A DNA stretch of 19,292 bases from JBEKJU01 sp050011095 (GCA_050011095.1 JBEKJU010000093.1:1-19292), one strand, 5' to 3'; counted from the first letter of the stretch, positions 7,553-16,166 are shown. Translations and numbers: made by a program. Notes: generated by a model not told the origin, from the sequence alone.

Positions 7553-7571
7553 ACTAAAGCGAGGAGGCGTC

Positions 7572-8438
7572 GTGGAAATCCTGATCTACGGCACCATCAA
7601 CAGCATCGTGCTCTCCCTGCTCTCCCTGGGGTTCGCCCTCGTCTATAGCATCAGCAGGCTGCCCAACTTCGCCCACGGCGCCCTCTACCTCACAACCGGA
7701 TACATCGTGTGGCTACTCGTCAACAAAACAGGGCTGCCCTACCTTCCCTCGATAGCGCTCGGCATACTCGCGACCTCCGCCATCGGCGCGATCATGTACC
7801 GGTTCATCATTATAAGAATAAGGGGGATGGAGATCTCCGAGATCATCGGCACCTACGCCATCGGCCTCGCCATCATAGAAGGCCTCAGGTGGGGGGGACT
7901 CAGGGGGATGACTTACGTCCTCCCCGTTTTCGTGGCCGGTTCGACCCGGATCGCGGGTGTGACCGTAGACTACCAGAGGCTGATCATCGTCGGGTCGGGG
8001 GTCCTCATCTTCGTTCTCCTCTTCCTCTTCACCCGGTTCAACAGGATAGGCCTCGCCCTCCGGGGTATCGCGCAGGACGAAAGGGCCGCCATGATGCTGG
8101 GCATCGACTCGGACACCACCGCCATCATCTCTCTGGCCCTCGGCTCCGGCCTCGCCGGTTTCGCCGCCATTCTCCTGCTACCGCTCGGCAATATCGTGGT
8201 CGAGCAAGGATACAACGTGCTCATTTTCGCCGTGGCCGTCTGTGTCATAGGCGGCCTCGGAAGCTGGGGCGGCACCATAGTCGCCTCATTCATCATCGGA
8301 TTCGCCCAGATCCTGACGGAGACCTTCGTCTCCTCCCATTTCCTCATGGTAGTAGCCCTCCTCGCCATCATCGTCACCCTCCTCATCAGGCCTTCCGGCA
8401 TCTTCGGTAAGCAAAAGCAACTGGAAGAGAGGGTGTAA
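7572..8438 (+). CDS. Branched-chain amino acid-type ABC permease, LivH family
   Basis: An inner-membrane permease of 288 residues with about eight hydrophobic segments, starting with the LivH-type opening INSIVLSLLSLGFALVYSIS followed by the conserved NFAHGALY. The cytoplasmic loop GLALRGIAQDERAAMMLGID is the expected contact site with the ATPases. Translation starts at GTG with GAGGAGG 7 bases upstream. It follows the binding protein by 19 bases and precedes the second permease by 2, so all are clearly one operon. Length and topology are normal. Confidence 0.92.
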   Translation: MEILIYGTINSIVLSLLSLGFALVYSISRLPNFAHGALYLTTGYIVWLLVNKTGLPYLPSIALGILATSAIGAIMYRFIIIRIRGMEISEIIGTYAIGLAIIEGLRWGGLRGMTYVLPVFVAGSTRIAGVTVDYQRLIIVGSGVLIFVLLFLFTRFNRIGLALRGIAQDERAAMMLGIDSDTTAIISLALGSGLAGFAAILLLPLGNIVVEQGYNVLIFAVAVCVIGGLGSWGGTIVASFIIGFAQILTETFVSSHFLMVVALLAIIVTLLIRPSGIFGKQKQLEERV

Positions 8439-8440
8439 CC

Positions 8441-9451
8441 ATGGAGATGGCGAGGAAAGAAAGGATCGACCGAGGGCTCAAGGTAAGGACCGAGGGCATC
8501 TACGCCATCTCTTCCTTTCAGGAGATCGCCTATCTGGTGGGACCGCGCCTGCTCCTGATCGTCGGGGTGCTCCTCCTTCCCTTTATCCTGGACCTCGTCC
8601 CCTACTGGAAGAGGGTCGTCAACATCATGTGCGTCTACGCCATCCTCGCCCTGGCCTTCGATTTTCTCGCCAATTACGTGGGCCTCGTCTGCCTGGGAGG
8701 GGCCCTCTTTGTCGGGGTAGGGGGTTATCTCACCGCCATTTTCAACGTCTACCTATCGATCCCCTTCTACCTCTCCATCCCCCTTGCAACCGTCTGCGGC
8801 GCATGCATCTGCACCGCCATCATTTTTCCCTGTCTCCCCCTCCGGGGGGTCTATTTCGCCATTGTGACGCTCATGTATCCTATCCTCTTTTCGAGGATCA
8901 TAGAGGCCTTCAACATACTGGGCGGCACCAACGGCATATCGGGGATCGACAGCTTTCCGCACGAATACGTGGAGGAATACGCCATCATCATCGCCATGCT
9001 CGCCGCCCTCTTCGCCATGAGGCGGCTCGTCAACCAGGACGTGGGCCTCGTTTTCCGGGGCGTCAAGGATAACGACCAGTCCGTTAGGGCCTCGGGGATA
9101 AACATCACCTACATGAAATCGATTGGGGTCTTCATCGCCTCCTTGATGGGCTGTTTCGCGGGCGCCTACCTCGCGCACCTCTACATGTGGGCCGGTCTTT
9201 CCCTCTTCGCCCTCGACTTTTCCATCATCCCCATCGCGGCCGTGGTAATCGGGGGTGGAGGCACCCTCGTGGGTGCGGTGATCGGCTGCTTCATCCTGGT
9301 GCCTCTGTCAGAATTCCTCCGCTTCTTCGGCACGCTTAGGGTCGTCATCTACTGCGCGGCCCTCACCGCCTTCATCGTATTCAAGAGCGAGGGGATCATG
9401 GTCTATCTCCAACGGAAATACCACCAGTTCGAAAGATGGGTGAAGGTGTGA
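8441..9451 (+). CDS. Branched-chain amino acid-type ABC permease, LivM family
   Basis: The second permease subunit, 336 residues, forming the channel with the LivH-type protein. A charged N-terminal tail of about 35 residues precedes the membrane helices. Family features include LALAFDFLANYVGLVCLGGA, the loop GLVFRGVKDNDQSVRASGIN that couples to the ATPase, and GGGGTLVGAVIG near the C-terminus. The ATG lies 2 bases after the previous stop with a purine-rich ribosome site (GAAGAGAGGG). An 80-bp gap follows before the ATPase genes, without a visible promoter. Confidence 0.92.
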   Translation: MEMARKERIDRGLKVRTEGIYAISSFQEIAYLVGPRLLLIVGVLLLPFILDLVPYWKRVVNIMCVYAILALAFDFLANYVGLVCLGGALFVGVGGYLTAIFNVYLSIPFYLSIPLATVCGACICTAIIFPCLPLRGVYFAIVTLMYPILFSRIIEAFNILGGTNGISGIDSFPHEYVEEYAIIIAMLAALFAMRRLVNQDVGLVFRGVKDNDQSVRASGINITYMKSIGVFIASLMGCFAGAYLAHLYMWAGLSLFALDFSIIPIAAVVIGGGGTLVGAVIGCFILVPLSEFLRFFGTLRVVIYCAALTAFIVFKSEGIMVYLQRKYHQFERWVKV

Positions 9452-9531
9452 GCAGGACAACAGTCTCACGCTCACGGCTTATGGGGAGAACCCAGTTGTT
9501 GTCGGCTATCAGCTACGAGGTTCCGTAAGAC

Positions 9532-10299
9532 ATGACTGAAACCGTTCTTCTTTCGATCAGAAACGTGAGCAAGTCCTTCGGTGGCCTGAAAGCCCTCATG
9601 AACGTGAGCTTCGACGTCTACCAGGGGGAGATCTACGGCATTATCGGCCCGAACGGCTCCGGCAAGACGACCCTGATAAACTGCATCACGGGATTCACCA
9701 GGCAGGATTCGGGCCGGGTCTTATTCAGGGGTGAAGAGATCACGAAGTGGCCGGCTCACAAAATAGCCCGGACCGGCATCACGAGGACCTTCCAGATCAT
9801 GAGGCCCTACTATTCGCTACCCGCCTACAAGAACCTTATCATACCCCTCTGGTCGCCCCGGGCAAAGAAGTCCGGAGGCTGGCGCGGGGGTGGCAGGCAC
9901 GGCGACAGGGACACCGTCGCCATCGACATCCTCGAAGAGATTGGGTTCGAGAGGGATTCGAGGGTCCCCTACAAGCTTGCCTCCACCCTCCCCACGGGTT
10001 ATCAGAAGAGGCTTGAGCTGGCCCGCTGCATCGCGCTCAGGCCCGACGTGATCTTCTGCGACGAGGTTTTCTCGGGCCTCAGCATGAGCGAGATCGCGGG
10101 TATGATTCCCCTCATTGAGAAGCTCAGAATGGAAGGGGTCACCCTCATCATGGTGGAGCACCGGCTTCGAGAGCTTTTTAGGGTTGCCGACAGGGTCATG
10201 GCCCTCAACTTCGGCGAAAAGATCACGGAGGGCAATTACACCGACGTCATCGAGGACAGGCGCGTGAGGGAAGCCTATCTCGGAAGCGAAGAGGTATAG
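9532..10299 (+). CDS. ABC transporter ATPase, LivG family
   Basis: One of two ATPases driving the transporter, 255 residues. Walker A is GPNGSGKT (39-46), Walker B VIFCDE (173-178) and the H-loop VEH (208-210). The signature reads LPTGYQ (153-158). LivG proteins typically have LPYGQQ rather than LSGGQ, so this is a mild family variant and not a defect. A stretch of about 15 residues rich in Gly and Arg (SGGWRGGGRHGDRD) before the helical domain is unusual. The ribosome site is weak. The gene ends 2 bases before the LivF-type ATPase. Confidence 0.92.
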   Translation: MTETVLLSIRNVSKSFGGLKALMNVSFDVYQGEIYGIIGPNGSGKTTLINCITGFTRQDSGRVLFRGEEITKWPAHKIARTGITRTFQIMRPYYSLPAYKNLIIPLWSPRAKKSGGWRGGGRHGDRDTVAIDILEEIGFERDSRVPYKLASTLPTGYQKRLELARCIALRPDVIFCDEVFSGLSMSEIAGMIPLIEKLRMEGVTLIMVEHRLRELFRVADRVMALNFGEKITEGNYTDVIEDRRVREAYLGSEEV

Positions 10300-10301
10300 A
10301 C

Positions 10302-11048
10302 ATGCTCGAAGGCCGCGAACTTATGGTTTTCTACGAGAACATGCTCGCCCTCAACAACGTGAGTCTCCGGTGCGGCTCGGGTGAGATCGTCGGGGTGTTC
10401 GGCTCGAACAGCGCGGGCAAGAGCACCCTCATGTACGCCCTTTCGGGCATTATCCTCGACATCAAGAAAAAGGAAGAGATGCGCGGCGGCGAGAGGATAT
10501 CTCTATACGGCGACATCCTCTTCGAAGGCGTCGAGATTACCCGCGTGAAGCCCCACCTTCGCGCCAGGATGGGAATCGTCCTCTGCCCTGAAAGAAGGAG
10601 AATATTCCCCGAGAGCTCGGTCCTCGAAAACCTGAAGATAGGGGGCTACCTCTCCGCGAGGCACGAGTCGAAGGAGACCATCGAATACGTCCTCGATCTC
10701 TTCCCGCGGCTCAAGGACCACCTCAAGAGGCAGGGGGGCTTCCTGAGCGGCGGCGAGCAGCAGATGCTCGCCATTGGAAGGGCGCTCATGGCCAAGCCCA
10801 GGATGCTTCTTCTCGACGAGCCGCTCCTCGGCTTGAGCCCGGCTTACCAGGACATCGTCATCAACGGGACAAAGGCGATACGCGACACAAAGGGCATCTC
10901 CATCATCGTCACGGAGCAGTATGCCCGCCCCGTCATCCCTATAATCGACTACGGTTACATTCTGGAAAACGGATCGAGCGTCCTCTCGGGGACCAAGGAG
11001 CAATTGCTCGACAATCCCGACGTCAAGTCAGCGTATTTTGGGGTTTAG
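10302..11048 (+). CDS. ABC transporter ATPase, LivF family
   Basis: The partner ATPase of the LivG-type protein, 248 residues, completing the five-component importer. Walker A is GSNSAGKS (34-41), the signature LSGGEQ (148-153) and Walker B MLLLDE (168-173), followed by the D-loop region. The C-terminal GYILENGSSVLSGTKEQLL is typical of LivF. An insert after Walker A (DIKKKEEMRGGER, near residue 55) is slightly longer than usual. A GAAGAGG ribosome site lies within the end of the LivG-type gene. The acyl-CoA ligase gene starts within about 20 bases of the stop, consistent with one transcript. Confidence 0.92.
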   Translation: MLEGRELMVFYENMLALNNVSLRCGSGEIVGVFGSNSAGKSTLMYALSGIILDIKKKEEMRGGERISLYGDILFEGVEITRVKPHLRARMGIVLCPERRRIFPESSVLENLKIGGYLSARHESKETIEYVLDLFPRLKDHLKRQGGFLSGGEQQMLAIGRALMAKPRMLLLDEPLLGLSPAYQDIVINGTKAIRDTKGISIIVTEQYARPVIPIIDYGYILENGSSVLSGTKEQLLDNPDVKSAYFGV

Positions 11049-11064
11049 GCACGTGTTGGAGCCG

Positions 11065-12643
11065 ATGATGGAACCTTATGAAAGCGAGTACACCTTTTCC
11101 CGTTTCGAGGGGATGTGCCGGAAAGTCCCAGGCAACACCGCCCTCTACTACCTGGGAGAGAAATTCAGCTACCGCAGGCTCCAGATGCTCATCGACAGGT
11201 TCGCGGCGGGTTTGGTCAGGATAGGGGTGAAGCCTCAGGACCGCGTAATGGTTTACATCCCGAACTGCCCCCAGTGGATCATCGCCAATTTCGCCATCAA
11301 CAAAGTGGGGGCGGTCATGGTGCCCGTCTCGCCCATCTACACGGCCTTCGAGATAGCGTATATGGTGGAGGACGCGGATATCAAGACGATCATATGCCTC
11401 GACACCAACTTCGTCTACGTCCGGGAGGTGATGCGGAAAACCCGCCTGGAAAGGGTCATCGTGACCCACTTCGTAGAATTGATCCCTCTCTGGAAGCGGA
11501 TCGTGGGTACGCTCTTCGACAAGATTCCGAGGGGCAAAATCGAGAAAGGAAAGGAGATATATTCTTTCCTGGAACTCATCAAAAAGGGGGACGGCGCAAA
11601 ACCGCCCAAAATCGCGATCGACCCCTGGAACGACCTCTCCTACATCATGTACACCGGAGGCACCACGGGTTTCCCCAAGGGGGTCCCCGCTCATGGTCAA
11701 TCCCCTCTTCCATATCATGGCAAAGGGCTTTACCATCGCTTTTGGATTCAACCTGGGCAACACGGTGATCCTGATGCCCTCGCCGGAGGTCGATGCGACC
11801 CTCAAGGCCATCGAACGATACAAGGTGGGCTGGATGCTGGGGGTTCCCGCCCTCTACAGGATGTTTCTGGAGAACGACCGGCTCGATCAGTACGACCTGA
11901 GTTCCTTGAAGTATTGCTACTGCGGCGGCGACGTGTTGCCCGCCGAGGTGTTCAAGACGTGGAGGGAGAAGTACGGGGTCCCCATCTACCAGGTCTACGG
12001 TTCCACCGAAGTTGGCCACATCACGTACAGCCTTCTCGACAAGGAGCCGAAGCCGACCGTCGTGGGAACACCGCTGAGGTCGAGAAGGTGCATCCTCGCC
12101 GACCAACAAACCCTGGCGCCCGTTCCGGTCGGCGAGGTGGGCGAACTCCTCGTGACCTCACCCTACACGGTCAAGAGCTATTGGAAAAAACCGGAGGAGA
12201 CAGCCCGGTCCTTCGTTCCGCTGGATGGCGACACATATTACCGTATGGGCGACTTCATGAGGATGAACGAATACGGGGAGCTGGAATTCGTGGAGAGGAC
12301 AGCCGACACCATCAAGTACAAGGCCTACAGGATATCGGCCTCTGAGATCGAGGCCGTACTCCAGGACCACCCGACGGTCATAGGGGCCTGCGTCGTGGGC
12401 GTTCCCGATGCGAGGGTCGGAGAGCGAATCAAGGCCATCGTGGTGCTCAAGGAAGACGCAAAGGGCGTGGGAAGCGCCGATCTCACCAAGTGGTGCAGAG
12501 ACCGCCTCGCGTCCTACAAGATTCCGCACTATGTAGAGTTCCGTGATATGCTGCCGAAGTCGAAGGTTGGCAAGCTCCTCCGAAGAGAAATCAGGGACGA
12601 AGAGAAAAGAAGGCTGGAAAAAGAGAAGCGAAAACCCGTATAG
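11065..12643 (+). pseudogene. AMP-forming acyl-CoA ligase, frameshifted with apparent internal deletion
   Basis: An AMP-binding enzyme that would adenylate a carboxylic acid and convert it to a CoA thioester. Two reading frames make up the gene. The first runs through the phosphate-binding loop YTGGTTGFPKGV (to about 11685). The second resumes as MVNPLFHIMAKGF (from about 11690) and contains YGSTEVG, the GD and IKYKAYRISASEIE hinge motifs and the catalytic-lysine region SKVGKLLRRE. About 40 residues normally lie between the loop and the PLFHIM motif (THRNLV region); they are missing, so a deletion not divisible by three is more likely than a one-base error. GGAG supports ATG 11065 or 11068; GTG 11053 is also possible. 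The substrate is unknown; the operon suggests the imported acid. Confidence 0.88.
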
Positions 12644-12660
12644 CAAGTCTTCCGATAAAC

Positions 12661-12677
12661 CCCGCCTGTCAGGCGGG
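12661..12677 (+). terminator. Palindromic hairpin after the acyl-CoA ligase
   Basis: CCCGCCTG-T-CAGGCGGG is a perfect 17-bp palindrome 18 bases past the ligase stop. No clean T-run follows, only a pyrimidine-rich stretch (CTCCTTTTCTTCC) about 15 bases later. It probably ends or stabilises the transport operon mRNA. Confidence 0.5.
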
Positions 12678-12807
12678 ACCGTACCGAATGTCTCCTTTTC
12701 TTCCTGTCCGCGACGGGCTCGATGCCCACCATGCGGCCTTTCCGGCGTACCTCTCCCACGCGGGACAGCCCGCGAGCCCCCGTGACGTCGCAATAGGAAA
12801 TTCCGTG

Positions 12808-12836
12808 CTGACAAGGCATGCAAAACGGATTACAAT
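12808..12836 (+). promoter_or_regulatory. Sigma-70 promoter of the DUF3300 gene
   Basis: A -35 CTGACA (12808-12813) and a -10 TACAAT (12831-12836) are separated by 17 bp; each has 5 of 6 consensus bases. The start should be near 12843, giving a leader of about 68 bases before the ATG at 12911. Confidence 0.6.
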
Positions 12837-12910
12837 AACTGCAAGACGGAAAAGGAAGACGTTGTTACCGGGAACAGGCATAGAGAGGAACACCGAGAGG
12901 GGAGAAAGCA

Positions 12911-14077
12911 ATGAAAAGCAAAAGAGGTATATACGCCCGTTTGTTACTGTGGTCACTGGCATTGCTGCTGGCCGCACCGCCCGGAGGGATCATGGCGCAG
13001 GGCCAGGACCCCGGCGGACAGCCGACTTTCAGGCAGGAGGAGTTGGACCAGATGCTTGCGCCCATCGCACTCTATCCGGACGATCTGCTGGTGCAGGTTC
13101 TGATGGCGGCCACCTACCCCCTTGAGGTCGTTCAGGCAGCCCGCTGGGTCCAGGAGAACCCGAACTTGCCGGGGGACCAGCTCGCGGCTGCGCTGGAGCA
13201 ACAGAACTGGGACCCGAGCGTGAAATCGCTGGTAAATTTCCCCACCGTCCTGCAGATGCTGAATGACAGGCTCGAGTGGACGCAAAAACTCGGAGACGCT
13301 TTCCTTGCGCAAAAGGACCAGGTGATGGATACCGTCCAGAAGCTCAGACAGCGGGCCCAGGGCCAGGGCTACCTTCAGACTACGAGCCAGGAGATGGTCG
13401 TGGTAGATCCCCAGAGCCAGGCAATCGCCATCGAGCCTGCTACTCCCCAGGCGATCTACGTGCCCGTATACGATCCTACGGTCGCCTACGGCCCGTGGTG
13501 GTGGCCGGCATACCCGCCTTACTACTATTATCCCCCGGGGGTGGTCATTACAGGCGGGTTCATCGGCTTCGGAGTGGCGCTCGGCCTCGCCTGGGGCTAT
13601 GCGTGGGGCGGCTTCGACTGGCATCGCCACGGCGTGATGATAAACGTCACGAGGAACGTGCGCTTCAATAATCGTATAAACAGAAACCGGTACGTGAGTC
13701 ACGTGACCACGGGAGGCGGCGGCCAGGGGGCGTGGAGGCATGACCCGGCTCACCGGGGCGGAGTCGCCTACCGTACCCCGTCCGTTGCGCAGCAGTTTGG
13801 CCGGCAGACATCTGCGCAGCCGAGGGTTGCAGCGACGCCTGCTCAGGCCAGGCCTGCGGCGCCCAGGCAGGTCTCCAGCCCCGGACCGCAGGGGGTACAG
13901 GGGTTGCGAAGTCCGACGGCCTTTGGCAGCGGCAGTCCCGGCAATCAAACACGGCAGGCGAGTAGTCGAGGCCATCAAAGCTTATCGAGTGCCCATGGCC
14001 CTGCCCCCGCCGGCAACAGAACCTCTTCCGGCAAAGCTTCCGGCGGTGGTGCTTCACATGGCGATGGACATAAGTGA
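12911..14077 (+). CDS. DUF3300 domain-containing exported protein
   Basis: An envelope protein of 388 residues of unknown function. A signal peptide (residues 1-29, ending near MAQ) leads into the DUF3300 core: LDQMLAPIALYPDDLLVQVL, ATYPLEVVQAARW, the NWDPSVKSLVNFP motif and VYVPVYDPTVAYGPWW-type aromatic strands. A glycine-rich hydrophobic stretch near residues 215-235 could span or dip into a membrane. The last 120 residues are low-complexity, rich in Gln, Ala, Pro, Gly and Ser, and probably disordered. GGGGAG provides the ribosome site. It pairs with the DUF2950 gene 44 bases downstream, a common arrangement, so the two likely act together at the cell surface. Confidence 0.9.
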   Translation: MKSKRGIYARLLLWSLALLLAAPPGGIMAQGQDPGGQPTFRQEELDQMLAPIALYPDDLLVQVLMAATYPLEVVQAARWVQENPNLPGDQLAAALEQQNWDPSVKSLVNFPTVLQMLNDRLEWTQKLGDAFLAQKDQVMDTVQKLRQRAQGQGYLQTTSQEMVVVDPQSQAIAIEPATPQAIYVPVYDPTVAYGPWWWPAYPPYYYYPPGVVITGGFIGFGVALGLAWGYAWGGFDWHRHGVMINVTRNVRFNNRINRNRYVSHVTTGGGGQGAWRHDPAHRGGVAYRTPSVAQQFGRQTSAQPRVAATPAQARPAAPRQVSSPGPQGVQGLRSPTAFGSGSPGNQTRQASSRGHQSLSSAHGPAPAGNRTSSGKASGGGASHGDGHK

Positions 14078-14121
14078 GCGCTCAATTTTAGAAAGATCAA
14101 TTCGCTATGGAGGATATGGTG

Positions 14122-15069
14122 ATGTCGCGATTCAGAGATGCCAAAGAAAAGGGGCTCTTCGTCATAGCAGCCGTCCTGGTCATTGTTTTCGCCTGCGGGA
14201 GCGCTCATGCGAAATCTCCGCGCCAGAAGAGCTTTTCTTCACCCGGAGAGGCGGTCAAGGCAATGGCCGACGCGGTCAAGGCTGATGATACCAAGGCGCT
14301 CCTCGGGATATTCGGCCCCGGAAGCAAGGATATTGTCCTGTCGGGCGATCCGGTGGAAGATAAAGAAGGGCACCGACGGTTCGTCAAGCGCTATGAAGAG
14401 AAGAGCAGACTGGAGGATGTCTCCGGCAAGGTCATGCTCTATACGGGCAATGACGAGTGGCCTTTTCCTATTCCCATAGTGAAAGCCGGCAGCCGCTGGA
14501 TATTCGATACAAAGGCGGGCAGACAGGAGATACTGGCGCGGAGGGTCGGCAGGAACGAGCTGAACGCGATCCAGGTCTGCCTCGCCTATGTCGACGCCCA
14601 GCAGGAGTATGCCATGCAGAAGGGCCGTCAGGGAAAGGGCCTTCTTGAGTACGCGCAAAAGTTTGTCAGCGCGCCCGGCGCGCATGACGGTCTCTATTGG
14701 GAGGCCATGGAAGGCCAGGAGCAGAGCCCCATGGGACCGATGTTCGCCTCTGCGAGGGAGGCGGGCTACGGCGGTGAACCATTGGGAGGCGAATCCGCCC
14801 CTTATCATGGGTACTTCTACAGGATTCTCAAGACCCAGGGCAAGGACGCACCCGGGGGCGCAAGGGACTATGTGGTTGGAGGCAAGATGATCGGAGGGTT
14901 CGCCATCGTCGCATACCCGGCCAAATACGGCTCTTCAGGCGTCATGACCTTCATCGTGAACCAGGACGGAATCGTCTACCAGAAAGACCTGGGCAAAGAC
15001 TCGAAACACGCCGCTCTCGCGATGAACGCATTCGATCCCGACAAGAGCTGGGTCAAGGTGCCTCAGTAA
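14122..15069 (+). CDS. DUF2950 domain-containing exported protein
   Basis: A protein of 315 residues with a signal peptide (hydrophobic core GLFVIAAVLVIVFACG, cleavage near AHAK) and the DUF2950 fold across the rest. Recognisable parts are the FSSPGEAVKAMADAVKADD start, NDEWPFPIPIVK, LAYVDAQQEYA and the C-terminal PYHGYFYRILKTQG and GGFAIVAYPAKYG blocks. Several ATG codons cluster at the start. GGAGG at 14109-14113 is best spaced (8 bases) for 14122, so that start was preferred over 14107. Its function is unknown. The neighbour upstream is DUF3300. Confidence 0.9.
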   Translation: MSRFRDAKEKGLFVIAAVLVIVFACGSAHAKSPRQKSFSSPGEAVKAMADAVKADDTKALLGIFGPGSKDIVLSGDPVEDKEGHRRFVKRYEEKSRLEDVSGKVMLYTGNDEWPFPIPIVKAGSRWIFDTKAGRQEILARRVGRNELNAIQVCLAYVDAQQEYAMQKGRQGKGLLEYAQKFVSAPGAHDGLYWEAMEGQEQSPMGPMFASAREAGYGGEPLGGESAPYHGYFYRILKTQGKDAPGGARDYVVGGKMIGGFAIVAYPAKYGSSGVMTFIVNQDGIVYQKDLGKDSKHAALAMNAFDPDKSWVKVPQ

Positions 15070-15389
15070 GGCACCATCGGCCTGAATTATCCCTTTTGTC
15101 TGCATTCTGCAGGGGGTGTTACTCGGAGACGGACCCGAGCCCCGCAGGTTCCCTCGGATTGAGGGCTTTTGAATTCTCGACATCCTGCGCCGTGAGCTTC
15201 ATATAAGGACGAGAAAGCCTTCCGGATAAGTTCCGAAGGGACCATCTACCCGGTTATCGGGAGCCGTATCAACGAGGCGATCAGTGATCCCGGGAGATTC
15301 GGATTGACGCGGAACATCCGGAAGCTGTCTATAGGAAGTACAAGGGCTTAACAGGGACGGAATGCTCGCACGGATAACCCCGCATGCTT
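15070..15389. other. Stretch without a recognisable gene after DUF2950
   Basis: No gene is supported here. One plus-strand frame (about 15202-15350) reads protein-like (ISSEGTIYPVIGSRINEAIS) but lacks a start codon and matches no family I recognise. It could be a fragment of a decayed gene or chance. Confidence 0.4.
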
Positions 15390-15680
15390 CTAGAGATATG
15401 TATCGATGAGAAGAGCGCCTTGCGCTCCTGAAGCCGGCGCGGTCATGTTGCGCCGGTACGCTGCTATCGCCATGGTCCTGAGGGGCTCATTCAGGCTGAC
15501 ATCTGGTTTCAGGGCTGCAGCGAATCGTGGGAACCGGTCGATATTCGTTATCGACGCAACCGGTATTTCCACTACCTCATGTCTTGTCCGTATTGCGGGG
15601 GCGAAGTCAAGGCGCCTGAGAGGTGAACGCCTTTCCCCACGAACAACAATACTGGTTGTCCCGACCGCCAACGCCTCCAT
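15390..15680 (-). CDS. Small unknown ORF downstream of the GEMM-like riboswitch
   Basis: An open frame of 96 codons (start MEALAVGTTSIVVRGERR). I recognise no domain; it is Arg- and Ala-rich with no clear signal peptide, membrane helix or Cys motif. It is called because it is the only long minus-strand frame after the riboswitch and has a plausible ribosome site, AAAGGGG, 8 bases before the ATG. That site sits in a hairpin that could control access. Codon usage is less biased than in the surrounding genes. It may be a real riboswitch-controlled small protein, a remnant of the original target, or non-coding. Confidence 0.4.
   Translation of the reverse strand: MEALAVGTTSIVVRGERRSPLRRLDFAPAIRTRHEVVEIPVASITNIDRFPRFAAALKPDVSLNEPLRTMAIAAYRRNMTAPASGAQGALLIDTYL
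15432..15626 (+). pseudogene. Possible zinc-ribbon gene fragment
   Basis: An open plus-strand frame of 64 codons, with no usable start before Met50, ends in MSCPYCGGEVKAPER. The CPYCGGEV string looks like half of a zinc ribbon, and the preceding residues (IQADIWFQGCSESWEPVDIR) are protein-like. No ATG, GTG or TTG opens the frame, so it would be the 3' end of a broken gene. It overlaps the minus-strand ORF at 15390-15680; at most one is likely real. Confidence 0.25.
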
Positions 15681-15682
15681 GA

Positions 15683-15705
15683 AAGAAACCCCTTTCGGCT
15701 TTCTT
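15683..15705 (-). promoter_or_regulatory. Possible expression-platform hairpin covering the ribosome site
   Basis: On the minus strand AAGAAA (15705-15700) pairs with TTTCTT (15688-15683), and CC/GG pairs extend the stem. The Shine-Dalgarno AAAGGGG (15695-15689) lies in its loop and upper stem. There is no T-run, so control of translation is more likely than of termination. Confidence 0.45.
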
Positions 15706-15707
15706 GG

Positions 15708-15814
15708 GCTGTCTGGCGGCCCCGGCGATCTCGTAAAAGGAGGGCAGTATCCACGGTGAAAGACCCGGTGCTTTCCGTCCTATCCTTGCGGATAGTTTGG
15801 CTTTTTCAGCAGCT
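15708..15814 (-). ncRNA. GEMM-I-like cyclic di-GMP-class riboswitch
   Basis: Read on the minus strand, the leader matches the GEMM-I (c-di-GMP-I) aptamer in order. It has the GCCAAAC segment, the hairpin CTATCC-GCAA-GGATAG with a GNRA tetraloop (15796-15781), the junction GGACGGAAAGC (15780-15770; usual form GGACGCAAAGC), ACCGGGTCT opening the second helix and AGATC closing it, and then GCCGGGGCCGCC, like the conserved 3' strand. GCTG at the 5' end pairs with CAGC at the 3' end to close P1. The aptamer begins at the predicted transcription start. One C-to-G change in the junction is unusual. Related GEMM variants bind cyclic AMP-GMP, so the ligand cannot be assigned by eye. Confidence 0.8.
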
Positions 15815-15820
15815 GTTTAT

Positions 15821-15849
15821 GTTATACTCTGTAATACGTATTTTGTCAA
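15821..15849 (-). promoter_or_regulatory. Strong minus-strand sigma-70 promoter of the riboswitch
   Basis: Read on the minus strand, a perfect -35 TTGACA (15849-15844) and a -10 TATAAC (15826-15821) are separated by 17 bp. The expected start is base 15814, the first base of the aptamer's P1 stem. Confidence 0.8.
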
Positions 15850-16160
15850 GACAATCTTGATCCTCTGTGGGGTTTTTTCCGCCATTGAGGTATTTCCGTT
15901 CAATGCACCGGGGAGCCACACTCCGTTGACCCCATCGTTCCTGCCGTCGTGAAGCACGCGTGCATCCGCCATATGTCGAAGGAGGTCGTTTTTGAGGGCC
16001 TCCCGAACAACGGGTCAATGCTCATCCCCATGCTTCGATTTGGTCTCAAAATACACTGGCTCCACCTTTGACACTTACAAAGGACGCAGCGAACAAGGGC
16101 CAGATGGGGATGGAGACCACGCAATTCTTTCGCAAGGTAGTTCACGGGCGCGCGAGGTGG
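15850..16160. other. Stretch with no supported gene
   Basis: No gene is supported. Overlapping frames exist on the minus strand but none looks like a protein. A short plus-strand frame ending at 16071 (MSKEVVFEGLPNNGSMLIPM) has no ribosome site at the usual spacing and matches nothing I know. Confidence 0.4.
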
Positions 16161-16166
16161 TATAAT
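16161..16166 (+). promoter_or_regulatory. TATAAT -10 box upstream of the 16214 gene
   Basis: This is an exact -10 consensus 48 bases before the ATG. No good -35 is seen 16-18 bp upstream, so the promoter may need an activator. Confidence 0.45.

Noticed and set aside
12953..13978. Long minus-strand frame of 341 codons
   Set aside because: It is the antisense shadow of the DUF3300 gene, which has a signal peptide, promoter and ribosome site.
15406..15759. Plus-strand ORF of 117 codons
   Set aside because: It lies antisense to the riboswitch and has low-complexity Arg/Ser/Gly content with no domain or ribosome site.
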